Notes under the pieces: generated by a model
Database searches by the model: none
What the model saw: only the letters and a program-made list of their open reading frames with translations
What the model was told of the DNA's origin: nothing
Part shown: in pieces, positions 46,691 to 59,100 of the stretch
Position numbering within the stretch: position 1 is the first letter of the stretch
How the letters are laid out: every line of letters begins with the position of its first letter
Translations under genes and position numbers: made by a program
Assembly (NCBI RefSeq): GCF_026151205.1
Contig: NC_087078.1
Coordinates: 18,555,118-18,619,117, forward strand
DNA: 64,000 bases
Source: Bolinopsis microptera
Taxonomy: Eukaryota > Ctenophora > Tentaculata > Lobata > Bolinopsidae
Direction: 5' to 3'

Positions 46691-47170
46691 ATCAATCTAG
46701 CAGTTCGTTGACCAACTTGCGCTTTTAACAATAGGCCAAGTTATAAATATTGATAACAATTTCACAACTTTGAGGCGGCCACCTTGAGGATGGTAGATTA
46801 GCATCGCAAGTGTGCATGTTGGACATGTGGCGCGATTATTTTATTCTTTCGTGTGTTTTGTATATAATATGATACTGATATATTATAGTGGTATTTGGTA
46901 GAACTTGCTCGTTCTTTTTGAGTACGTGACATGTTACTATGCCTATTAATAAGCGCTGGTATGTAACAGGACCAACACGAAGCTGTCAACATGCTGTAAC
47001 AACAGATTATTCAACAGATTTAAATGTTTGATTTTGCCTCATGTTTATTGTTAGAAGAATAATCCTTTTTTATGCAACATTTCATCCTTTTATTAAAACA
47101 CCTCATTCAATTTTATTACCGTCTGAATTATAATTCAATTTGATTACTAGCTAAATGCAAAAGTAAGAAG

Positions 47171-50100
47171 ATGAAAGAACGCAAAGTGTCGATAGTTGGT
47201 CAGCGGGACACTGTGTTGGTAAACAAGGAACTAATATTTCATCTCAAGAACCACCTTGCTAAAGATCTGGTTATTAAAGATCATATCCCCAAAAAACATG
47301 GCCCAGAGAAGCGGCGGAAGGAGAGCAAGCTAAAGCATGATCTGCTTAGAAGAACCTCTGTACTCAACGCCGCGTGTAGGTTTTAGATTAAAGTGTCTCG
47401 ATCACGCCATCTAAAGTCCTTTTTGTTACGACTATGGAATTGTTTTGAACTATTTTGCAATAACGTGAGCTAAAACCTTTTAAAAACCCTTTAAAAACCC
47501 TTTAAAAACTGTTTAAAAAACCCTTTAAAAGTAAAACCCTAAAACCTATCTTACTATCTTAGACCACTAACTAAATAACGGCATCAGGTGAAGACACTGA
47601 CAAGGGAACACGAGTTCACAGTCACTCAAAGAAGCAGCCACAAAAACAGAGTAGAACGATGAACCTAGGACTACACACTCGGCTCAAGAGTTATGATTTT
47701 AAAGATATTGTCCGTCTTGTGGCTCTGCTGGCTATCAGTACCAAACACTGTCGAAGGTGAGTTTTATTTGTTAGTTACAGTCTTAAGTCATGCATTTAGT
47801 TCGCCAATTTTAACAGTTAAGGTTACTGAGTTACAGGGATTTGGGAATTTCCCCTATATTTCACAAACAAAAATGAGTCGTTCATTCAATGTTAACATCG
47901 TGAGTAGAAATATTACCTTAAATTGTTAGCGTCATAGGAACAGAAATAACGGTTTACGCTATAAACTCGATTAATTCGGAAAATTCCATTACTCAGTTAC
48001 TGTTAGAACAAAATGAATATTCTGCAGCCATGCTGTCCGAGCAGCTGAAGAGAACTCTCAGTCCTTAATGTCGTTACAGCAGATCAGACAAGTTCAGAGA
48101 ATGGCTGGGTCAAAGGAAGAGTTGTTGTTTGATGCCGGCTACTTCAGCAGTGCGGCCAGCAAAAACAAGGTTACATTTTGGGCTTGTACGAGCACACACG
48201 AATAACAATCATGCACGTAGCCAGGATCTTTCTTTGGGGGGGGGGGGGGGGGGCCTCGGCGAGCGAAGCTGCGGCAGGGGTCTTGGGGCGCAGCCCCCCG
48301 GAAAAATTTTGAGAAATAGGGTGTTTTAGACGACATTTGGCATTAAAGAATGTATAGTGGGATTTGGGAATAATTTACGGAATGCTGAAGTCAATTGCCT
48401 GCCGTTTAAACACTTAAACAGTACAGACTGCCGTCATAAACACAGCCCAGTTACCAGGCCGCGACTATGGGGCTGCAGCCCCATGGTCCCCCCTGGCTAC
48501 GTGCCTGATAACAATATGTAACTGAGTAACTGTGTAATGAAATAGCTAGAAGAAAATATTATGCAAATATATGTTATGTTTCACCAGAATTTAATTCGAA
48601 ATTCGGAGGCACACGAGCCTCCAATAATTTTATTATATTTTCTGTTAATAACACAATATATCTGTGTACTAGAGCCTGCACCTATAACATAAACTAACCA
48701 CCAATTAGTCACCAATTAGTCAACAATTAACCACCAATTAACCACAAATTAACCACCAATTAACCACAAATTAACTGCACAGTACGTTCGACTGCCCAAC
48801 AACGCTAAAGCTACCCTCCATCTACCCTCCCATCAGCGCACCAATGATTCTCTCCAACAAGTCCACAAACTTTTCCTGCAGATGAAGCTCCTGTCCCAGT
48901 ATCCGCACCCCATGCAGATACAGCTCTGTAAGGTCGGGTTTTACTCCAGTTTCAGCGCTTCGAGGGTCATCATCAGACAGGGACATCGGCCTTTTTACTT
49001 TTACATCATTATCTCCGGGTCAGGTTAGATTTTTGTGCTCGTTACTACTCACTGTGGTTCACAGTGAGTTCTATACCCTTTGTTTGATTTGAGACAAACT
49101 TAACATTTCCATAACCGTGTTTGGGTGCCCAATGTCCATCATATTTTAAAGCCGTGGGCAATATTTTCGAACGGTTTTATGATCATCTATTGCTGTACTC
49201 TGTAAAATTTGAAAAGTATTTAACACAAAATAATCATGACATGGTTCAGTGATGATAAACGAGATGCAGCAGAGTGAATCTACGGGAGAAATGTACGTGA
49301 CAACAAGGTGTGTGCTGGAGAAAGGAGACCAGTTTGGGGAGACAGCTCTCCTCCTGAACCAAACTAGAAACGCTACTGTTGTAGCACAGAGTGACGTGGA
49401 GTTGCTGGTCATCGATAAAAAGGTTGTTATATTTTGACAATGTCTTTTAAAGTGAAGTTTATTTTGAAAGTGAAACAATATTATATTTTTAGGTTCACAT
49501 TTGATTTATTATAGTTTTACATATAATATTGACGAAAAAATATACAAGCTATGTGACGGAAAAGCTGTAAACTCATTTTTTTGAAATTTTTATGTCTAGA
49601 AATAGAGAATTGACACTTTATCGGACATTGCGTGGACGGAAATAAATAGTTATTAATAATATAATAGTTAATAATTATGAACACAAAAATGTACATGGTA
49701 GCTGGACTCTAATTTGGGCGGACATTACGTTGAAGCTCACGTAATTTTCCAACCAAATAAAGCTTGGTATATGTTTGTCTTGTGGGGTTCGTTGCAAATG
49801 TAAAGTGTTCAGGATCTGAGTCTTTTTCACTCGGATGTAGACCAGTTTTCAGAATTCAGTCGTATGATGACATTTATAAACATTCCTCTGTTTGACGGTT
49901 TGAATTTGGCCTTCTTAGTCCTGAGTCAATACCTGAAGTTCCATGTACTTCATTGGGAAGAGATCTGCCAATCCAGCGCTGAAAGCCTCGCATCCTCAAC
50001 AAATAAAGTATGGGGTTAATGGCCGCGTTAAGCATGATTACAAAATATTGCAACAGAAGCCTGCCATAAACTATAAAATCATTCGAATTGTATATGAATT

Positions 50101-53100
50101 CCCTGACACGAGCATTATAAATCGCCGTAACCTCGGTTATGTAGTATAAAAAGCATGGAGTGTTACACAAAAGAAAAGCAGCTGTGAATATGGAAACTGT
50201 GACAGAAACACGACGAAATTTTCTGTCACCTTCGGCATTGAGCGGCGGCCGGGTTATCAAGAACCGAGTTCCAATAACGAAGCAGACAAATGTTACAAGC
50301 GACGGAACGGTAAGTTCTATGAGGTATGAGATGAGGACAAAATACAATGCAAACGCTGGCATGACACTTTCTGTTTATTGAAACTAATCTACAAAGGGAC
50401 AACCAGGGGCTGTATTCTCCATAGTTCCACTTTTGAGGGACAAAGATCAAATAATGCAGCCCCATGTATGAAGAATATCCTGCGATAGCACTGACCACAT
50501 GAAAACGTTTGATATGAAGATGGGGGAACTTCATGGCAATGGTGCGGGTGACACATATCATCATCGCTAGAAACATGGACATTCTTGCTGTGAACATAGT
50601 TATCATCGACCATGCAGTGCAGAAGAATGCATTGGCAAAAAGCGTGGGATGTCGTTGATTGAATAGGGATGGCACGATTGCAGTGCACGACAATAGAGTT
50701 ATCAAGTCCACTGTAGTTATGGCAAGGTACTGCATGTCATGGATGCTCTTCGTCCTCCTCGACCAGAAGTAGAAAACCGCGAAGACATTCCCCACAAGGC
50801 CACCAATCGTGCAGACAGCTATAACGGAGCCAACAACTCTATCTGAAGTCTGAATTCCAAGGTCCTTGTAGGGAAAACTCTGTACAGGATCAGAGGTCGT
50901 GATGTTAGATAGATTCATGATTGTCTAGTCCTAGGGTAGTCAAGGGTTAAAAATAAAAAACCCGTCCGAAAAGTAAGTTTACTGTTCCCAACTCTCTGAA
51001 TAAGGAAAAAAATCAAATATATGGAAAAAATCAAATATATGGAAAAAAATCAAATATATGGGAAAAAATCAAATATATGGGAAAAAAGGTAATCGTACTG
51101 AAGTGCGGGTAAGTACTAAGTAGTGGTCTCCTTCTTGCTCATGTTCAAAACCCTTTTGTCCATGTTAAAGTGAGTCATTTGATTCGCCCTCGTGTCTAAC
51201 CTTTTAGGAAATTACCACCTTTGTGTCCTACGTCATCGTGTCGTCCGCTATTGTATCTACCGCCCTTAATTGTGTCCGATTCCCATATATTTGATTTTTT
51301 CCCGGTTGACGTAGGACACAAAGGTACTACTTAGTACTTACCCAGTGTACAAGTATACCTAGTACCACTACTTACCCACAACTTACCCAGTATATGGTGG
51401 ATCACTTAAATTATGTGGTTAACAATCACCATGGCTACAAGTCGACAAATCTACCACATCCATGATACAGCATACTAAAATTCTATTAACTTAATAAAAA
51501 CGGAACGTGCGAATAGTTCATGGGTTTATTCCAGGACTTCCTACCAATGTTTGATGCGCAAGTGAAGAACGCACAAGGAGCAAAAAATCCTCGGGAAATG
51601 GAGCACATACAGTACTTAAAGTGAGTTCACAGTGTTGTTATAGCAGTTACATCAGTTATACTTGTTATAGCTTATAGAAGTGTTATTATAGCATTAGTAA
51701 TGTTGATGCTGTATCCGGATAGGAACATTATTTATCTATCTATGAGTCGCATTGTTGTGATGTTTAGAGTTCACAATTTCTGATAATCCCGGGGAACTGC
51801 TCTTTTCATATAAATAATATTGATAATATTATCATTTAGTAGGTAGCCACTAGCAAGCTATTGACTTATTGAGGCAGCTTGTGACTACATAATCAAAGGC
51901 ACAGTGACTACATAATGCATGATGTCACATTTGTGACAGTCACAAGTATTAGGTATTACTATTACGACGTAATATAGCGTCAATCAAACCTTGATTTACA
52001 AATCGACTTAGTGCGTAACAATTCGAACTTACCAATATAAACTATAAATGTAACAACTAACAATATTATATATAAGTTAACAATTACCAATATTAACTAT
52101 ATAATAAAACATAAGGTATCTAATAGATAGCCAGCTTTTGGGACAGCTAATGATGTAGTTGTACATAATTACAGGCACCCACGTTGAGTTAATGTTATGT
52201 TATTGTAATTACCAGCTTCAAGACTCCAGGGGTCTGTTGCATTGATATTTATTATTTTATGATTTCGTATATACTTTGGGAGTCCTGGCGTGCAGCTAGC
52301 AGGAGTTGCATTCTGTGGGCACGGTGAGAAGGCCTCCATCTTTTAGTAAGAGGCCAGAAACCGTTGACCAGAACAGAAAGAGAGAGAGAGTAATTACCTT
52401 CGTTAAATGTTCCCAAAGTGTTTAGTAAAGGGCTTTAACTGAACTTATAAGTACATAACTTAACTAATAACTTAACTAATACCTTAACTAATAACATAAA
52501 CAATAAATATTTACCCCTGTCGCTATACAGCGTAAGTCTTATCATGAAAATTGGCGCTCATTATTCAATGGTTGATACATCTGACTTGAATTCAAAAGTT
52601 TGAAGTTGGATGGCGCCTAAAAAATATATATACCTTATCGGACCTTATTTGAACGGACATAATTTTGAAAGGACATTAAAATAAACGCTCGAAGGAGTTC
52701 AAAACCATTAAAAATCTGAATTTATCTTTTTTCAATTTTAACAGATAATTTTTAAATAAATTTTTCATACAACAAGTAAGAAACTGAAAAGGAGTCGTTA
52801 GGCATTAAAAATGTTAAATGCTGTGCAGATGAGGTATGAAGGTACGCCGGCCATATCCCTCGAAAGATATCCCGGTTTATGAATTTCATAATATCGAGAT
52901 GGTTGGTATGGTAGAAAGAATCGTCGTTGACATGAACCACCGAAGGTAGCCTATGCCAAGTGGGGGCTAGAGATAAATCTCAAGTTGTACTTCAGGCTTT
53001 CTAGTATCTCCGGTAAAGCAGTCGATATCGTTCATTACCCGGTACAACTACGAGTTGGATAAACAAACAGTTGTAAGATATCTAGAAGATGTGGATGTAG

Positions 53101-56100
53101 ATTAATATTTAATAGTAACTCCGATGAAATGAACGAGGAACCGTACATCAAGAAAGTGCAAAAGTGCCATAATATGATAATTAGAATATTTAAATTTTAT
53201 AATAACTTGTTTATCATTGATCCAATGATAGAATGATATATAGTTTAGTCCGATGATACTGATAGAAATTGCAATTAACTGAAATTAAAAAGTTGTCATA
53301 ACCTGAACAATAAGTTCGCAGTCGAATAATTTTTGAAAAAAATTCAACGGACTTTAATTTGGACGGACCTTAAACGGACAGACATTATTTGAACGGACAT
53401 TAAGATGAACGCTAGGGCCTCCAGCGTTCAATTAATGTCCGTTCAAATAAGGTCCGATAAGGTAGTTCATTAAAAGAAGGTATTGATGTGTTCACACTTC
53501 ACAGGTAAGTCTTTAAACATTAAAATGAGATCCAACTCAAAGGACCTAACATGTTAGTATAAAAACGTTTTGGTTAATTCTCGCGTTTTTTTTCTGCTGA
53601 CCTATCGAGCAACCATTTTTCTTCCATATAAAGCTTAAACGAAAGAATTTTGCCAAATTAGCTAAAAGTGCTCGAATTGAAGGGACTTAATATTTAAGTA
53701 TTAAAACGTTTTGGTTAATTCTCGCGGTTTTGTTCGCTGCTGACGAATTCAGCCACCATTTTCGTCCATATTAAGCTTAAACGATGAAATTTTCATAAAA
53801 TTAGAATTTTTAAGAAACTCTTTGAACCAAATTATTTTGTAATGTAAATGCATTCTTTGACAACGCCTTGTAAAATAAAAGCTTAAACGATGAAATTTTC
53901 ATAAAATCAGAATTTTTAAGAAACTGATATCTGGATATTATCCGGTTGGAAGAGACAAGGACAAGTGAAACAACTACAATTAAATACATTTATTGAGCCT
54001 GAAGATGGCGTTGACGCCGAAAATTTGCCCTTACTCCTAACTTCCTTGTTTCACTTGTCCTTGTCTCTTCCAACCGGATAATATCCAGATATCAGTATTT
54101 CAATCATGAGACTAATAAACAGCGAACTACTCCGTTATTTGATATTTTAAGAAACTCTTTGAACCAAATTATTTTGTAATGTAAATGCACAGCAGAATTC
54201 TTTGACTACGCCTTGTAAAACAAAAGCTTAAACGATGACATCTTCATAAAATCAGAATTTTTAAGAATCTCTTTGAACCAAATTATTTTGTAATGTAAAT
54301 GCACAGCAGAATTCTTTGACTATGCCCTGTAAAATAAAAGGTATGATTTCCCCTTATGTAATGATATCATAAAATGTAATAGCACCTACATAATATGTGG
54401 ATTCAAGTTTATAGGAACATTAAGTTACCAGTCTGGATTACTAGACACATTTTAAAATAAAGTCCGGTCATAAGTCGTGTTACAAATATTTTTTATGAGG
54501 GATTTCCAGAATTTTCTAAATCGTTTATCCTAAATGGTCCTGTAGGTGTTTTGTCTTAATCTCTTTTGAGCAGGTGAATTTGAAATGATTTGGAGTCCAA
54601 TTTGAGTCAGATCTTTTTATAACGAGAATCGAGGCCGGGTATTACGTAGATGTTTCATAACATTAATACCATGTAATAGTATTACATGAAAATATGAATA
54701 TAAATATGAATAATGTGAATAATATGAATAAATATGAAAATTCCGGTGCGGTGTTAAAGGGCAAACCGCTAAAGAACGGTTTTAGATTGGATTAACTTAT
54801 CGAAGGAGTCAGTGAATAATTAATCTTGAATATTTTTCAGAGGATCGAAATCTACTCAGATTACTAAGAACTCGGATTACTAAGAATTAACATCCTCCCC
54901 CCCCTCCCCCCCCCCCCAAATCATGCTTTATTCGATATAACTTACTATAAATAAGGAATCTTAAAAACTTCATAACAATCTAGATATCAAAACACTGTAA
55001 CCTTGTCGTAATCCCAGGGAAGAGTGTGAAGCGTTCAAAAGGTTCCCTACCCACATACTCTACACAAACCCGATGAACTGTGTGGTTCATTACTTCAGAA
55101 AGGGGAGTGTCATTGTCAGGGAAATGAATACGGAATGGCTCTACGTCGTCAAATCTGTTAGTTTTATATTAGTCTTATATATTAGTCAAACTTAATGATA
55201 ATAGATGAGGAGTGCAGTTAAAATGCGTTTTTTTGAACCCAGCTTTTGGTTTCATAAGTTTTTCTCCAGATGTGCTTGTCGTACTAAAATATATGTCTCT
55301 TACAAAATTACAGCTAAGAAATACAGCGTGATTATTGATAATTGATCAAACCAATATCACAAATAATTATAAACCTTGTTATACAGGGGACTTGTAGAGT
55401 AGTTTCAGCTATGCCGATTGAGAAGCAACTGAAAGAGCAAGCTAAAGAGGTGATAGATTCTCTGAGAAAACATGGCTTTGATGAGATTGATGTCTGCGAC
55501 CTTGAGTTCAACTCGCTAGAACGTAAGTACTTTAGAATCCGATTTGATTCTCAATTCGAGAAATTCGATATGGCTGGTGTTATAGATTTAAATTCAAGGA
55601 TCAATGAAACCATGTAGCTACGGATCGTTCATTCACGAGAATCGTGCTTTCAGAAAAGGAAAAGAACAGCAAGATTCGCTATTTCCTCGAATCAACTCCC
55701 ACTCCAACTCCTAGTCCATGTTCTCGGCCAAGGACCTGTAGCAAACATACACAGGTAACAGAACTGACAACGGAACTGGTAGACAGCGATCACTCTTGAG
55801 ACTCGACAATGACTAACAACATTTTGTATCAAAGTTGACCATCTTTATATCTTTATAACACTGTATTGATCCAATTAAGACCCACCAGACACCTGTGTAC
55901 TCATTGGTTCCTAATTTCTAGTTTTATAACACTTGGTGACGAAAGTAAACCAGAAAACTGCGTAATACGAGGAATGAGGATTGAGGGCTACAAACCTTAA
56001 CAGACAGTAAGGTCTATATAGACACGTAATCACTATATAGACACGTGACAAATAACGCGACCTAAACTTATGAGTGATGACCAATGGTTAAACCAAGCGC

Positions 56101-59100
56101 TTAAATCGGATACTTTAACAGATTTGCCTGCTTTGGAACTGGTGAATATTATCAGTATTTCTTAGGTTGTTAGTCACTTTTAGGAATGGCCGAATGGACA
56201 GTCTCAGATTTCATCCCATAAGAGGAGCTGTTGTAGACAATGTCAGAGTCAAGTTTGTGTTAACAGCTCTATCCATGGTAGAGAGAGTTAGTGAAGTAAG
56301 ATCAAACCACGTTTAAAAGTTTAAAGGAACATAACCCCGTCACTCTTTACCTAAATAGTCTTAAAGTTCGTCCTCTCAACTCATTTTCGTCAGAACAATG
56401 CTCTCTCGCGTATAATACAACCAGTAAAACGGTAAACCTTGAGAGCTTGAGATAGGATTAGTGTGTTGTTATATTTCAAGGAGACAGTTCACGTGACTGT
56501 TACTGTTAGACCCAACCACGGGAACAACTGCACGTGCAACATGGGGATCGTGTTTATTACGGCGCAGTCTCTCATGAAACCCGGCTGCTAGCTTGTGAGA
56601 CACATCCTGTATGGAATCTTGCCCGTGTTTCTATATTATAGGGTCGTATTTGTAGATATTAGAATGAAAATAACAAGAAGAAGTCTAATCTCGTGACGAC
56701 GAACAGGGATGAAACCCACCTACTCTAATTAAAGATATCTGACCGAATGCCCCCATTAATGCGACAACACGTTCGTGATCTAACGAAAATGAATATATCT
56801 GCAGGAGTCAATATCAGAAGGAACATCCACAAGTGCTAAGTCAGCCAGCACTCCTGAAACTAAAGTTTGCATGTTCGTTTGTGTCAGGACCCTGAAACCT
56901 GGAGATACTTTCGTGAGTTTTATTATTTTAATTTTACGCTTAATTCCCGGGAGAGTCCGAATTTGGATTTTCTAACTATTAAAATTAACCATTTTGGTGA
57001 ATTTTGTTTACATTATTTTATTAACATTAAGTTTAACAAACGTAGTTATTTCCAAAAGAAGTGCATAGTTATTTAGTGTCATTGATCCTAATATGATTTG
57101 ATAATTGAAACAAAGTTCGAGATTAATGATGAAATGCCACATCGAATTATTACTAGCGTAATATTTAACAGTTAAAGTGATCTACTTATATACGGCGAAT
57201 GAATACTATAAATATGCTGATTTAAATGTTCTCCAAAAGCCTGCATTTCACTATAACTATAAGTCGAAGCAATACGCAATAACTCAGTACAAACTCTCAG
57301 GGATTCGAAAGTCTGGTAGGAGAAATGCCCGATATTTCTCTTAGTGTCGTAAGTTTCTCCGAAATAATGAATTTAATTTTCAATTCTCTAACATATACCG
57401 TCCTGTTCAATGAAAATATTGTGAGTAACAGTCGACAATTCTGTTTAGAAAATAAAAGTGTTAGATGGTTATTCGTATTAACTAACAACAACAACCCCAC
57501 TTCTAGATACATTATGTCTTAAGTTATCAAGAGTTTATATTCCCAATTAGTCAGACTGAGCAGGTTGAGCTGTAGTAATACACAGTACTGAGGTGTTAAA
57601 ACATTTTCATTACTATCTTCAGTAACATCCTGAATCAGAAACTCGGTTAATATCAGTTCCTAGAAAGTGTAACATTGGAAAATTCTTGAGGAACCATAGT
57701 CTTAACCGGTGTATACTAAGCTGTTGAGATGGTGAATAATCCGAAAAGTTCTGTCTTAAGTTATAACTATATTATCAGGTGTCCAGCAATGCAGAGTGTG
57801 TTGTGATCAGTAAGAAACTGTTCCAGAACTTTGTACCTCCAGACGTCTTGATATCTCTGAAAGCTAGATTTCAGGTAAAGCTCGATATCCCTTAATCCTA
57901 ATTAATTATCCTTAATTATAATTAATTATTATAATATCATTATCATTCTCAGCAACTATTAAACACCATCCATACCTCGTACTGTCCTATTTCCGGTATT
58001 AACACGATTAGCACTTGTACCACTTACCCATGCTTTTAGTATTTATACAATATGGTCGACGACTTTTACACAAGATAATGCCTCATGATGTCGTTTATTT
58101 TAATTCTCTTTGCTGTATTGTATATTTGCTATTTGTAAAAGTTTCAAATCAAATCACATAGTGTCCTGCTGATGAGCAGGATTACTTCAACTCTAAAAAC
58201 GTCTGAAGATGTCCCGGATAACTGTTAAGGGGCTGTGAGAGCCTGTTCGCTTCTTCCACACTAATTGACCTAACAGGACTTTAATTGACGTTAATTGAAG
58301 AGACAGATCAGTGAACATGCAGAGTGTTACCCGTTGAGTATCTACAGGGTAATAGACGCTAATTGAGGGACCCAATCAATACATGGTGTTCCCAGATGGT
58401 TACTGGCTCGATACAGTTAGCTGAATGATCCTTGTTGAATGATTTGAAGAGCATGAATAAGCTGACCTGGATTGGTTATGCAGCTGTTTAGAACAAGCAT
58501 ATCGGCTAATGAAGTTAGAGGGCCTGCAGCAACTGTATTCTAAAGAATAACCGTAACAAAATAATCATCAACGGTTGTGATGAAGAAATAAGTGAATAAT
58601 CAAAATTGTACAGGTGCTTGATTATTTAAGTTTCCGTAAATATATGATCGCAGCTTTTGTGTCAAAGTCTAAAGTTAGCTAAATGTAATGGGTTCCAGTG
58701 TCCGTGACGGACTCAATACTTGAGTCATATGTATCATGAATTAAGCGAAAACTGCGAAATAGTAAGCTATTCTTGTTTCTCCTGCTCCATAAACTGGATC
58801 GTATGACACGATCTCTAGAATATTGCGGGAATTTAGTGAAAATCTCGTGTTAAAAAACATAGTTTTGTTTTATCACGGTGTCTAATTAATTTCCAAACTA
58901 GATTTAAAGTGAGGAATCAGATTAAATAACCTCAACTTTTAGGTGAGGTTATCAGGTCTTGAATACGATAACAGCTATGGAAAATTCTGATTTCAACTTT
59001 GCATTTACTTGCATTGTATTAAAATTTATTATATTATACATTATATAAAACTGAATAAAATCAAATCAATATATTTGTTACTTGATATGATGTAATTATA

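Larger units (their letters stand above)
53550..54345. repeat. tandem array of ~100-170-bp units, interrupted by an insertion
   Basis: Units share aagcttaaacgatgaaattt, agaatttttaagaaactctt and attattttgtaatgtaaatg. About four copies are visible, the first two with an extra aaaacgttttggttaattct block. The array is split by the 219-bp element at 53,926. Confidence 0.85.

Noticed and set aside
49595..49740. Possible relative of the 52.6-kb TA element (tttatcggacattgcgtgga)
   Set aside because: Only a dozen bases resemble the terminus and no inverted partner was found.
50226..50688. Overlapping frames within the GPCR on both strands
   Set aside because: Shadows of the receptor frame with no domain of their own.
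56178..56295. Possible extra exon of the CNBD2-like gene (RMDSLRFHPIRGAVV and on, ending GAA|GTAAGA)
   Set aside because: It needs phase 2 on entry, but the preceding exon ends in phase 0. Without it the 13 exons join in frame to a protein of the expected length.
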